64,000 nucleotides of DNA from Anopheles merus (taxonomy: Eukaryota; Arthropoda; Insecta; Diptera; Culicidae): contig NC_054085.1 of the NCBI RefSeq assembly GCF_017562075.2, forward strand, positions 1,178,001 through 1,242,000, written 5' to 3'. A program made the translations under genes and the position numbers. Below, piece by piece: positions 47,599 to 61,130 of the stretch; position 1 is the first letter of the stretch; each line of letters opens with the position of its first letter. The notes below the pieces were generated by a model. The model did no database searches. It saw nothing but the letters and a program-made list of their open reading frames with translations, and was not told the origin of the DNA.

Positions 47599-50292
47599 GG
47601 CTGAGTGGGTTGTATGCTCGGCACACAGTTACGAAGAGTGGTGTGAAAAAGGGGTACGTTTGTCTACGACGATTGCTTCTCGTTCTCGTTGTAATACTGT
47701 TGAAGTAGCAGCTGGTCTTTTGGGAAATGTGGAGACACGGCGATGAGATTCGCTACGGATGACATATGATAATGGGTTGCCGTGGTTTGAAATTACTGTT
47801 TCTTACAATACTGCTGCTTCCATGTTCTTGCCTCGCTCGATTACAAAACTTCGAAGGAAAGAAAGTAAAAATATGAAAACATGAAGATTATGAAGATATG
47901 AAAATGCTAGATTCCTAGGTTGTACAAGCATCTATAAATATACGTAGAATGCCCCTGCGTTTATTTTAATGCACTGCTTTCGTATCATACACTAACGTCC
48001 CAAATCATACTAAACTAGAAAAAAATGCAAAGCATTCTTAGATAAATAACAAAAAATCCACGTGCCATTTGTTTACACTTTACCACGCGGTCGTCCGTTT
48101 CGCGTGGTTGCCATAAAATTTCCTATCCCATACACTTATTGCCCGCCAACGCAACCGGTACTGTACTATAATTTTTCGCACTTCACACAAACACAGACGC
48201 GACCAATGCAAGCCTCCCTTTCACCATTCACACCCGGTGAAGCTCCGTCGTGCCCTCCCCAACAACTATCTTGACATTGCTTGCCGATGATGGGATGATT
48301 GAAAAAATTATCGATTTTTCGCTAAGTGTCAAACACTTCCGGATGTCTCAAACGCGCCCACGGCAAATGAATTTTCAACCATGTCTATCTTATTGCACGG
48401 TGCGCCACCAAGAAAATGGAGCTTATTTAATGTCGTTTCTATTAATTGTACCACTAAAAACTCACCAATTTGTTGGGTCTGCTACGTGCTGCGTGCGCGC
48501 AGAATAGGAATGCAAGCTTAACGATTATTTCGTTAGCTGGTACAAAGAAACACAAAAAATGTTGATTTTCTTATCGGCCGAAGTGTACCTGTCTCACTAT
48601 AGCTACTGCAGCTCCAATTTTAATGTGTGCATGTTCATTTACTATTCTGCACCCGTAATTGCCTGAGACTGACATTAGAATATAACTGATTCACTCTTTT
48701 CCACTGCTAGCAAGCGATGCTCTTTTGGTGACCTGCAGTATTGCAAATTTTCCGTCGGAAGTTTTCTTCGCTTAAATGTCGGAAAACAGCGCGACCCCCG
48801 TTGGTATTCGTTGAACTGGAGATGATGATGATCGAATGAAACACGGCAGGAAACCTTCCCGACGCCAAACTAACTAGAAAACACATCCCACATCACGAAT
48901 CACTCGCATACAGGACATTTTCACTGCCGATAGCTTTTCTTCTCAGGACACACAATGACAGAACACCATTACCCTCCCCTACCAGGTTTTCAATTTTCCG
49001 AGCCTCCCCCTTTTGTATCATAGCGGTGTCAAACGGTGCCTGAGAATTCTCACAAGCGTTCTCTGGTGGGGAAATTTAAATAGAGTATTGCAATCGTTTG
49101 CAGTTTTCCACCGAAGAAATTGTAACCGATAATTCGTCGTAATATTCAATTTGCACTGAATCTACAAGCTCGGATGGTATAACAAATTGTACCAAACCAT
49201 AAAACGACCATCCCATACATTCTTTGAAATGATTGTAAAATCTAAATTACAAGTTTTACAGATAATCGAAAACTATTACAAAACGTTTACAAAACCGTGC
49301 ATAACACATTACTACATGAAAAATAGTATTATTAAAATTACATTCCAATGTATTATTGGAGAAACGTGCATTTCCATTCTTGCATCAGTAGGAAGGATGT
49401 TTATCCTCACTGGAACGATGGTGGTATGACGCATGCGTGCGCATTAAAGCTTTAGTATAATATTGAATACATTTTGGTGGTCGCGCCGTTATTGTCCATT
49501 ATGCCGGTTGCCAAATGTATGAATATCCTGTTATGTTAAGAGCAAACTCGAAATACAACTTGATGCCAATAAGACAACGTACGGATAACGAACACGTTTA
49601 ACTTGGTAACTGCACGACATATATTCGATTACACCAATTGAAATTATAGTTTCCATAACGTTAGATACTTTATTTATTTTTCATATATACAAATAAAATA
49701 CAGTACGACCCATGAGTTATGTTTTTATCTTCTGAATGATATAAGATTTTATTTTTTCCTATCAACCAACCCTGCACATAAAAACTTTAAATCTAAGTTT
49801 TTTAATCTCCTACATTGCTAGTGTTTAATCCTTGACTAGCGAAACTATAGGCTATAATGTATCTACAATCTGCTACACGTACATAGTTCATCAATTAAAA
49901 TAATACCTATGCCGTCAAAACTACCTATACTGTTTGGTATAAGGATTTATGGTTTTGAATTACCCGAATTTATAATATCGATTTAAATTGGAAAGTGAGC
50001 AACAAATATAAACAGTTGTAATGCTAAAACAAATATTAAGAGCTCGTATCGTAAATGCTTGAGCTTAGATGGTCGCTCTGCGATATCATGACTAGGAATC
50101 GATTCCGTATGACGTAGAATTAGTACTATGCCCATAAGCTCCTATTCATGCAGAAATTACTTTGGATGAACTTTAAAAAATGACACATTTGGTTTGTCTC
50201 ACTTCGAATAATCGTTGTTTGGTTCACTTTCTGTTTCGTGTTTTATTTCATCGTAGAATAGTGTCATGGTGAAGGCGTCAGGTGCTGTTCCT
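47599..50292. other. Intergenic between ABCA 5' end and TTC39 3' end
   Basis: No coding exon seen. Should contain the ABCA promoter and 5' UTR and the TTC39-like 3' UTR. It is repeated almost exactly at 61131-63827. Confidence 0.6.
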
Positions 50293-51559
50293 TCATTCTG
50301 CCCCAGAAGGAATGTTTTCGTAGCTTTTCCCCTTTAGCTCCATCAGGGCCGTGTGTATCCGGAAGTGCAACCGTGACTCTAGTGAATATCCACTGTAATT
50401 TTTCCTGCAAACAAAAACAACATTAGTTTTGACCAAAGCGTGCACCATTGTGCTGACTTAGCTTACTTAGCATCCTCTAGAGCTAGTATGGCTTGATCTT
50501 TGTTTCCTTGATCGATGTAGATCAATGCCAGTTCTACAATTGCATAAGGTACCAGGTAATGGTCTTCTTTAATATCTTTGTACAGGGCAATCACCTCCTC
50601 AAGGCACCTAGAACGAAAGGAACCATATTATCACGTTTTTGGTATCTTTTTGCATATTTACGGAGTTCTATCAAATGTAAACCGTACCGTGTGGCTTGCA
50701 GCGGACTGTTCATCTGCCGCAAACAGGCGCCTTTCAAAAGCAACAGCAACGCTTTATTATCCGCCGCATAAATGCCAAACGCCGGGTTTGACTTTGAGTT
50801 GACACGTTCGCCGTAATGATTGAGATTCTCCTCCACTATTCGATAGACGCCGTCCGCTAAATGGAAATGTTTGCCCAGTATCTTGAACAGATTCCACACA
50901 AACATCAACTCCAACGCGGGTACGTACAGGAACGACTGCTGAGCGAAGAACCGTTCAGTCTTTTTACAGGCAAACTTCTCCATCGGCAATGATTTGCCCG
51001 CTATCCGTTGCTTGTACTTTGGCACTTCTTTCATCAGTGTGGCGATTGTCCGAATCTCGCTCGAATGTAATTCCTCCTCTCTTCAGCATACACATGATTG
51101 ATGCCTTCTGATATGTGTAGATCGTGCGCGACCATTTGCTGTTCTCGACAAGGTACGTCGCGAACAGTAACGACTCACGCCAATTGAGCCTTAAACTGCA
51201 AATCCAAAATATGTGTTAGTAATATCGTTTTAAAACAACGTGGTACGTGCATTTCTTACCAATTAACCCAAAGCAGTTCCCAAAAGCACAGATGATGAAA
51301 CTGTGGCCACACGTTTTGTGACTTCCAAGATTTCTTATACCATTTAAGCGCATCGTCGAGATTGCCCTTCATGAACTCCAGACGACCTTTGAAGAACAGG
51401 AACCAAACGCCGTCCGGATACTGATTCAGCTGTTTTACCAGCAGTTCGTCGCAAAAGCGTAAATCGCCTTCCTTATGCTCAGCACATAACACACAATCAG
51501 ATTGTACCCAGTAATGTCATCACACACACACCTGTCGAATGCCTTCGCTTTGTGAACCG
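50293..51559 (-). CDS. TTC39-like tetratricopeptide protein, 5' partial at assembly gap, copy 1
   Basis: Exons in transcript order: from the gap to 51260, 51195-50688, 50607-50467, 50404-50293 (TGA). Parts match TTC39/IML2-type proteins: PDGVWFLFFKGRLE with GNLDDALKWYKKSW, then VPKYKQRIAGKSLP, the TPR-like end ALIYIDQGNKDQAI, and a C-terminus with GYSLESRLHFRIH. Two frame breaks are visible: near 51480 (a probable lost G in the coding strand between YVL and EHKEG) and near 51074-51084 (MLK...EELHSSEIRT). Both lie close to the contig end, so sequencing error is likely. Molecular function is poorly known for the family; vertebrate TTC39B is linked to lipid metabolism. Confidence 0.8.
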
Positions 51560-51659
51560 NNNNNNNNNNNNNNNNNNNNNNNNNNNNNNNNNNNNNNNNN
51601 NNNNNNNNNNNNNNNNNNNNNNNNNNNNNNNNNNNNNNNNNNNNNNNNNNNNNNNNNNN
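51560..51659. other. Assembly gap, 100 N
   Basis: Exactly 100 unknown bases, the usual placeholder for a scaffold gap of unknown size. It joins the end of one contig (inside TTC39) to the start of another (inside the protease gene). Confidence 0.99.
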
Positions 51660-52318
51660 CACGTCAGCGAATCGACTACCGCATGAGTGCCTCGTTCAGG
51701 ACCGCGCCTAGCCGATTCTCTTCCGAAAGTCCCCATCCAACTACCGTGCCCGATTGGTCGTGGACACTCGGCAAGACGAACCCATCGTCCCGCTTCCAAA
51801 GACACACCGGTTGAATGTAATCATTGAAAATGATGGGAATTTCCACCCGCAGATGGCGATGTCATTCTCGAACGTGGTCGGCCGAAAGCCCACGTGCACT
51901 ATCGTTTCGATCACGCTGAACTCTTCCGCATGTTCCTCCGCATCGTTCGACAGATTGAACCGGCCCATCTTTAGCTGCAAATTTTCAGTTGAAATTTTCC
52001 GTCGGCTTGCCGCAAACGTGACGCAGTGTGCCGCTGTTAGCACCAGATACCGATGCACAATACTGCCACCACACGCATACTCGAAACCATCGCTATTGAT
52101 GCCCCGCTGATAGAGCGCTACATGCCACGGCCAGTCACCGGGCGCGTGGAATATCCACCCTTCACTAGCCCTTCGCGCTGGGCCAAACGTTTTCCACATT
52201 CGTTATCATTGAAGTCTTTGATTTGTAGCTCATCCTGTGCGAAACTGTAGCAAACATTGTGCAGTAACAGTATCGCAAATATACCAGCCAATTGCCACGG
52301 CACCGTTTCACGAATCAT
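51660..52318 (-). pseudogene. Partial second copy of the two-domain serine protease (first exon only, frameshifted)
   Basis: Same exon as 38026-38758, cut at the gap before the catalytic Ser exon. It keeps the signal peptide, LTAAHC and NDIAI. Three one-base losses relative to copy 1 break the frame: CCGGC to CCGC near 51681, GCAGGATGG to GCAGATGG near 51851, and CCGGGGC to CCGGGC near 52140. Best read as assembly error and not as a real pseudogene. Confidence 0.85.
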
Positions 52319-54551
52319 GCTACGATCTTCTCCGACGCACGACTGACTTCGTACTGCCCATACGTCAAGTAGTGAAGCTTGATTATCGGTTTGATCGTTG
52401 CAAAGGTTACGAACCTTGGGAAATACAAAATTTACTTGCTGTACAGGTTTTTATTATGGGGTCAAAAGAAAAGAAGCTTATGAAAAAGCAAATGTTTTAA
52501 ATTTACATTTTAGAAAAAAAATTACATTCACTTTTTTAGCACATTGCATTTTGCAACTGACAAAGCATGTAAAGAATTCGGTAATGTTACAAGGAGTGTT
52601 GCTTGCAAAGAGAACAAGGGAAGGTACTTTGCGTGCAACCTATACACGTTCTGCTAATGCAGTTCCGTCGACAGGGCAGACATTGTTTTGTTTGAAAGTA
52701 CTAAGAATGTTTCTTTTCTTCCTTCATAGAAATAATCAGGTTTTGGTGCATCGCTTGTCCAACGATGCGTTGGTTTGCTCCCGATGATGACTTTGAACGG
52801 CATTGAATAGGACTGCAAGCAGCTGAGCAACAAGTGCTTCCAACATTGCTTTAACAGTTCCCAACCATTTTAATTTAATAGTATAGACATTCACACACAT
52901 CCTCATCTCTTTCTTCCAATGATGGGAGATCCCATCGTACTGGTGAGAAAACAGGGAACTTTGTTCTCACGGCGATGTAACTGCCGGCTCCTACGTCATC
53001 TGAAATTCATTCAAACGGTAGCGGTTTTATTTCAAGTAGCTTCACTGCTGAAGATTTATTTGAAAGTGCTTTACGTCTCTCTAAACCTATCTTCACTCTC
53101 ATTACATTTCAAGAAAAGCTTTCATTTACTTCGGTGACGCTTATGCCTTTTATCGATCTGCACATCTCACTCGACATGTTTCATGTTTCGATAATGGTTT
53201 GGCATCGGTGAGATGCAACATTAGCTGGTTTTATTTCATGGTTTGCTTCAGCACAACTCTGGTACTGTTCACAGTGCACTAGCAGTTGGCGCATCGGTTC
53301 CTTTCATGTTTACTGTTCGCTCAATCAACACTCTGCATTCCTCGTTGGCGACAAGGAAGTTATGAGTGTAATTTTAGTTATTAACCATTTATCATTATTT
53401 TATTATTATTATTATTATTTCTATTTTTCCGTGTCTTTTTTGTCCTGCCAAACCAATATTTCCACAATTTCGACTTTAATCACAGTTTTCAAGTCAAATT
53501 TCTTTGTCAAATGTGTTTCTGTTTCCTTTGTCCAGATTTTGCATCCTACATGTGATAACTTCCGCAAAGATGAATTCCATCTGCATCAACCTTCGTGTTA
53601 TGATTATGCGCATCCAATGCAATCACCGTATTGGTTTTGGGTTCTCTTTTTTAGCTCGCACTAAAATTCCATTGCACATCGTTTCATGCATTATTTTACC
53701 AGTATCATGGTTTGCAGTGTTTTTGACATCTGTATCAGATTGTTTTTCGTTTCCTGCCTTACACTTACACATCAGCTTACTTAACTTATTGTTTAATTCA
53801 CTTGCCCGCTATAGCATGTTTGCGTTTTCGCTTGCTTGTTCTTTAAGGGTTTTGACTAGGTTTGTTTTAAATTCAATTTAAATCTAAAAGATTCCTCAGC
53901 AAAAACTTGCATACAGAGAAGACGCATCAGCTGCTTCACAAAAACAGCACCGTTTTCGTTTACTGTGAAGTGGTTTGGTTTCAACTTATTGTTATATTTT
54001 ACTAACCTTTTTCCCCTCTTTTCTCTTTTTGCTGTCTAATTTGTGTGAGTGTATTTTAATGCTTATGTTAATGAGTTTTACTTTCGTGTTCACCATCCTT
54101 ATCTGACCTGCATCACCAGTCTGCTTTTTCGATTTTTTTGTCATTACATTACAATCATTTTGTGTATAGTCTAGTTGCTTCAGATACCCCTTCTGTCTCA
54201 CGAAACTATTGCACAAATGGTTTTACTTTAACCGAACTCTCTTACTTCTTCGCAATGCACTATATGCATGTTTTCCGCGCCCTAGGTTATGTTTTTAATT
54301 AACTACACTTGTTTTATTTTGCATGCTCAATTGCTGCGACTTTCCTAGACAACTGTTTCAGCTTACCAGGCGTCCTATACATGCACACAGGCAGCCACTT
54401 CCAATCATTATTTGCAAAGTGACGGTTTTAAGGGTGATATTAACACACGCGCAACACCATAGAGTAGGGGTTTTACCAAATGATGCTTCTGAAGGACAAT
54501 TCAAAAGGATAATTTTCTCGCTGATGATCTAGGATCGTGATCGGTATGATC
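52319..54551. other. Intergenic, second copy of 38759-41001
   Basis: Same non-coding content as copy 1, including the TTA/ATT microsatellite (about 53394-53420), with several homopolymer length changes. Confidence 0.7.
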
Positions 54552-57500
54552 TTACTGCACACTGGACGTTTCCTCGTCGTAGTGGGCAAACTTTAAGAAC
54601 ACTTGCTCTAGTGTTGTTTGGCTGAATGAATATTCCTCTATGTCTAGCTCGGTCTTGGCTGCAAATAGAAACAATTATAATAGGAACGTTGTGTAGGTAT
54701 AACAATTTTCGCTTACAAAACAACACTCCCTACCTTTTTCGAGCCTCGAAAAACATTCAGCTAAGGAACTGACGGCTTGTTGCGGTACCGAGTATACTAG
54801 CCGATCGGCGAAACTCTCTTCCAAGGTGGCACTCGGAAATAGATCTGTTACAAAGTTGCGCAACGCCATCGAACGATTGTCAATGCAGTTGCTGATAACC
54901 GGTGCAATGTGGTCCGTACTTTGGTCGAGTTGCAGCTGCTCCTGGCTGCTGCTCGGTTGGCTTTCGATTGGTGTCTCACTGTACACATTTTCTATGTGCT
55001 TCAACTTAATCTCAAGCGTGTAACCAGCTCCGTATAGATTTTTCAGGTGTTGCGTCGACCCGAGACATCTGGAAATATAAACAAAGCGTCATGCATACCT
55101 CGCCTCACAGTAGGTCGCATTTCAAACCTACCTTAGCTCTCCTTTGACCATGATTCCTACGCGCGAACATAGAGCGTCAGCTTCTTCCATCGAATGTGTT
55201 GTCAGCATCGCGCAACGTTTTCCGTGGAAACTTGCAAGGATAGTGTCCCACAGGAATCTTTTCGACTTCGGATCCATCCCAGTTGACGGTTCATCTAGTA
55301 GAACTACTTTTGGAGCACCGACCATTGCCATAGCATAGCTAAGTTTACGCCTAGTACCGCCGGAACAGTGTTGGGTTTGCTTATTAGCATGCTCGTTTAT
55401 GTGCAATCCCGTGAGATACGTCGATATCAATCTATTCAAATCTTTGCCACGCACGCCTCGAATGCGGGCATACAATTCTAGATGTTCACGAACAGTAACG
55501 TTCTTCCACAGAGCGTCGTGCTGAGGACAATAGCCCAATGTCTTGAATGCGTCGTCTTGATTGATAGTGATACTGTGACCAGCAACACGCACCGTGCCAC
55601 GCGTTGGAGCCGTTTCACCTGTCATGATCTTCATGGTGGTCGTTTTGCCGGCACCATTGTGTCCGAGCAAACCCAGTACCTCCCCTGCGTCCACTCCGAT
55701 TGAAAGACTTCGCACGGAAACCTTTTTCTTTGGTAGCTCATCATCCGCACAGCAGCAACAGTTGCCACACAAAGATTCCTGTGAGAACTCTTTACGAAGG
55801 CTCTGCAGCGATTAATATAAAAAAATAAAAAAGTCAGAAAATTGTCGAAAATTTATTACACGTTCTCCTAAAATGGAAGAACCACCATTTGCTTACCTTT
55901 ACCAACACTACAGGCTGAGCCAACGGACCTTCCTCCTGTTGCGATTGCTGTGGGTTCGATGTAAGCCGAAACACGCGACTTCGCTCATTGCGAACGTCTT
56001 CATCTTCATACTCCCCAGTGCATTGCTCTTCAGTCATAACGTCCTCTTCGCTCTGTGCAATCAAAACGAGGTTAGATTTTTTTGTTGGTTTAAGTATATA
56101 TCACGTCTGTGCGAAAGCTTACCGCTGAACGATGAAATAGGTCCCGCATACGACCGCCACTTTTCATCACATCAGATACCCGCAAACAGAACGCCCAAAT
56201 AGGAATGTGCAAAAGGCACCCGCATGCCATCACAATCACCTCCTCAGTCATGTAGTGGGCCATTGAAAGCTCTGCACATGCGGAACTTAGCCGACAAGCA
56301 ATATATACCCGATCGACAAAGTATACCGTTGCGTACGGTATGTACATTGGGTTGATCAAGGAAAAAACATAATGTAGTGCAATCGCTGCCTTCACCTCTG
56401 AATAAGGAATAACATGTTCAAATATAAAAATCAGAAATGGTTACAGTTATACATTTGTTTCGGCATAACAAACTTACCAATACCCAACATATCCAGGAAC
56501 ACAACCAATATGAACGGAATCAATCCTACAAACGTTAGTATGTTGGTAGAATCGATTGGGCTGAATCAGTACGATCAAAAAAGTAGGAGAAACACGTTGA
56601 ACACAAAATACCAGCCGGTGAGTAAAGAAACACCAACATTCCCAGAGTAATAAGGGCTGGTGGCTGGAAAAAAGGGTGAAGCAGATATAGTACACCATTT
56701 ACCATCACAAGCGTATGCTATTACAAAGCCACCGTAGCTCACCTGTCGGAATGAAGGAATATCGAATATAACACTAGTCCAAGCAATGCGGCACAAATAA
56801 CTAGCATCAGACCAGAAAGCACGATAAAGTACGCCGAAAGGTACAAGGACGAGGAAAGCCCATTCACGCGCAGTTGATTTTTGGCTTTCATCTCACGATC
56901 GTACACCATGTCAACGGCTAGTGAGACGGGAATCAGTACAAAGATCATGCCCACAAAAAGGGCGGACGAAAACGTGCCTATATTGAACTCCTGCGGTTGA
57001 GCTGTTTGCTGGAACGGATGGGACCACAACTCAATTCGCAATATGGAATCGGTAGAAGCACGATCTGGAGCCGCGGAACCAGATGTTGATGAGGTCGTGC
57101 TAAAACTTGTGCTCGAAGGTAAGGGTTGAAATGCAATATCATCCAGAGTTTCGCCATCCGCGGCGTCGTCTTGGTAGTCAAACGCTGACTGCGCATTAGA
57201 CGTTGGTGCTGGGCCTTTCCGACCACCACCGGCACGCTGATACAGCAGATGCTGAGAGTTAATAGTTGCCGGCGAAAGTTCGGCATACACGCGCAAAAGC
57301 GTGTTGCTGATTAGATTCAGGATGATCGGTAAGCTATGCTGAGTGGTATCGTTGTATAGAGTGGTGATGGATACATTAGACCAGGATATAACATTCACAT
57401 TGAATGCGGCCATATGAGGGGCAATGTCCAGTAGCGAGGAAAAGTTTCCACTGAAATCCTCCGTCACATTAGCCGATCGGTGCAATTCCGACAGGAAGCG

Positions 57501-60500
57501 ACGATACAAATGAGCCGCTTCCTTCGACTGTTGTTGCTGCTGGTGGTGCTTCTGATGCAGAAACGGTGGTATCGGATCATAATGCTTCTGTGATTCACGC
57601 TTCTGCTGCTTGGGCTGATGGTGATGGTGATAAAGATAGGCTGCATGAGACCATACCGCAGGATTTGTATTATCGTGTACGGCGATCTTGGTGATGTTGC
57701 TCCCGTAGGTAGTATTATCTAGCAAAATGGAACGCATGATCGGAGACAACACTTGTATCGAGTTCAAGTACAGTCCCAAGGCAGTGAATGCCAACGGAAG
57801 TATTATCAGCAGATACAACCGCTGAATATCACGAAAAAGAATCGTCAGTCGTAACTTTAGTAAAGCCCCGATTGTACTCCATCTCGATGGGTAAAGTGGA
57901 ATGTCGTCCAGATCCATCCAGTTAGTTCGATTTTGACTATTGAGCTTCACTGCCGAAGCTGAGCCATGCGTTTGCGTCTGGTCCTCATAGACGCTCTTGG
58001 TACTTTTGCTAACTCCATTTCGCGAGGAACGATGATGTTTCTTACGGTGAATTCGTTGAACTTGTGGAGAATTAACGGTGGAGTTTTGCCCACAGCCAAC
58101 GCCACCCCCACCCATCGACACCGGGTGCGTTCCGGACCCAGCCGTTCCCTGACTAACCCCGTCCGATCCAAGCCCGTTGATGGGAATGATCGTGTCAAAC
58201 TGCATACGATTATCTTGCAGGGACGCTTTATTATCGGTGTTTTGTTCGTCGAGTAGGGTTTTGGTGTCATTCTTTAACGACTGATAGCTGTTACTGCGTT
58301 CCTGCAGCGACAAACTTCTGGGGAGACCGCGAGTTTTCATCACTTTGCGGCTCAAATTTTCCGACACCGGGTATCCCGCCGCTTGTCCATCTTCTTCGTC
58401 CTCCTCACCTTCTCCTTCCTCGTCTTCGCCTTCTCCAGTGGTACCGGCCTTCTGTTCACCTTCTCGCTGCGTTTCTAGGTGTAGAAACACCTCTTCCAGC
58501 GTTGTCATTGACACCCCGTACGAGCAAATGCCAAGCATCATTCGTTTAGTTTTAATCTCCTTTTCGATATCATCGAACAGAGATACGAAAGAGTTCACCG
58601 CGTCGTGTGGCAGGATATAGCTCAGTTCTCGCCCGTGTCTACGGGCTTTCTCTGCTTGCGGAACGTGATCGTTAACCAGCTTCGTGATGGACGTTTCACA
58701 GGCATTGGTATCCAATACCAGCGTCAAATGATAACCGATGCCGAACTTGTTCTTCAGAAAGAGGGACGAACCGCAGCAACGCAGTCGCCCGCGGGAGACA
58801 ACGGCCTTTCGCTCTGCCAGAATGTCTGCTTCATCCATAAAGTGCGTCGTCAGAAGGATCACCTTTCCGTGCTTGCGATTTTGCAGAATCGACCACATGT
58901 GCCGCCGCGAGTACGGATCGACACCGGCCGTAGGTTCGTCTAGAATGATAATTTTAGGATCACCAATGATGGCTATGCCGACGGAAAGCTTCCGTTTCTG
59001 ACCACCGCTCAGATGCTTCACTCTCGTCTCTGCCGTATCGAACAAGTCGATATCACGCAGCGTTTTTTTCACTTCACTGTCAACCAGTGATGGCGGAATA
59101 CCACGGACGGCCGCGAAGAAGTACAAGTGTTCTTTGGGCGTAAGCGTTTCGAACAGTATGTCGTGCTGCGGGCACACTCCCGTCATGCGCCGGATCATGG
59201 TCATATCATTGGGATCGCGCACATCATACCCGAAGATGTATATTGTACCGGAAGTGGGTGACGTCAGTCCAGTAAGAATATTAAACAGCGTACTCTTGCC
59301 TGCCCCGTTATGGCCGAGTATAGCCGTTATCTGTCCTTCGTAGATTGTAAGGTTAATACCGTTGACGGCATTCACTGCCGGTTTACGACATGAGTGAAAC
59401 GTCTTGTACAGATCCACTATGCGGATTGCTTCCTTTCCGCGCATCTCCCGAGACACTGGTTCCACATCGCGTGCCTGATCCTCGAGCGCATTGTTGAACG
59501 AATTGGCCGACTCGCCATTTAACAGCGGTACTTTTGGCACTTTTTTCTTGCACCAGTAGTTCCGGTTAAAGCAGAAGCAAGGCCTCTGCTTCGTACCATG
59601 ATCCGATGGAATCACACAGTCGAAATAGAACGCCAGTGCAGCGTACAACAAAATATCCACAACGAGCATCAGGATGGAACCACCGATTGGGATGCCGGGT
59701 CCAGTCCAGAGGTTGTGCAGCGTTACACCCTGTCCAGATATGTCGAGCACGAGTATTTTATCCATTGCTAGTGCAAATCCCGTTGGAGAAATAAGTGACA
59801 CTGTCCATAATGCTGCCGAGGTATGCGTATCGTCGATGAAAACTTGCAAAAAATACAACAGCGACATAATATTCACCGCAAAATTGCCAAGTATGCCAGC
59901 GGTCTGGAAAAGAATAGATTCCACAGTTAGTATACAGCAGCATAGTACAGTTTAGCATCTTGCCCACTTACCCGCGAATTGTCAAAGAACGGTGTTATCA
60001 TAAAGCCAATCAGAATAACCGAAAAGCTGTATAACAGAATAAGGATAAACACGGGCAGGTAGTTGGTATGCTGAAAAACTCCCAATGAAAACACGAGAAT
60101 TACGGATACAAAGCTCAGAAATGTTACAAAGACCGCGTAAATGATGAACCAACCGCACCTGAAAGCAACGAAGCAACGATACAGTATTTAAAAAAACGGC
60201 GCAACTAAGCAAAGCATGAACTAACTTACCAAAAGACGGAATCTCGCAGCCCCATAATCTTTAATCCTTCCTTTATGTGGTTCTCCTTCTCGCCGACGAT
60301 CAGGATCAGCAGATATGTAATGAATTGCGACAAAGCCATCACCATGTAGATCGGAATGACCAGCCTAAATGCGACCATCCAATTGCCAGTGTAGGCTTCC
60401 TTGGAAACATCTCTAGCGTAATATGAGGTATCTGCAGTTCTTCATTTTGCGTCACGATCCGGATCTTGGTGTAATCGAGCAGAGTTTGTAGCGCAATAAA

Positions 60501-61130
60501 GCCCGAATAGTAGTACTGGTTCACCGGGCAGGAATCACCGGTTTCGATCGGTATTACCGCCGACCAGTAGCTATCCGATTGTCTGCACGTTACCAGAGAG
60601 GAGTACAGCTCCGTCGTTGAGGGTGTCACAAAAAACGATGGATTCGTGCGTATTTCGTACCTCAGCGGACCGAACAACGGGTCATCCGTGTGGAATATCA
60701 GCGCCAAGGGCATCTTGCTCGGGTCGCGCCAGTAGGCTGCTAGCAATTCTTCCGGCGATTCATACACCATCCACTTGATAGGATGTATGCCTGGTTGGTG
60801 CCGTCGATTCGACATCCATAGTTCGTTCACCTCACTCAGAAAGGGAATCGTAGTAGACGAGTTTGGCTGCGGTAGCACGGCAATGGTATGGGCTTTATGG
60901 TGCTGAAAATGTTCGAACAGTGTTGCTGCACCGCGCGGCTCCGTGATAGCGGGAAAATTTGGATTCGGTATGAGAATTTTCAGTACAATCAGAGTACCCA
61001 GTGTGTAGAGGGGCAGGAATACTTCCGCTATCGTTTTTCGCGAGTCTCTGATTTTCAGCTTGAAATTACGAACCAAAGTTGCGCCAAGCTGCTGACAGAA
61101 GTTGCTACTGTTCATAAGTTCCTTTCCCAT
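54552..61130 (-). CDS. ABCA-family transporter, copy 2 (frameshifted, probable assembly duplicate)
   Basis: Same nine exons as copy 1. The long exon keeps the frame that copy 1 loses (six A at 59848-59853, reading SLLYFLQVF). It has its own one-base losses: in exon 1 near 60403 (after EMFP), at the end of exon 3 near 56770 (LVFIFDIP becomes LVLYSIF), and in exon 4 near 56544. The donor of the exon ending near 54732 has also lost a base (GTAAGG to GTAGG). Taking the intact version of each site from the two copies gives one open gene, which supports a single true locus. Confidence 0.88.

Noticed and set aside
53394..53420. Microsatellite length difference between copies as evidence of two haplotypes
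   Set aside because: Simple repeats are also where long-read assemblies err most, so it does not separate the two explanations.
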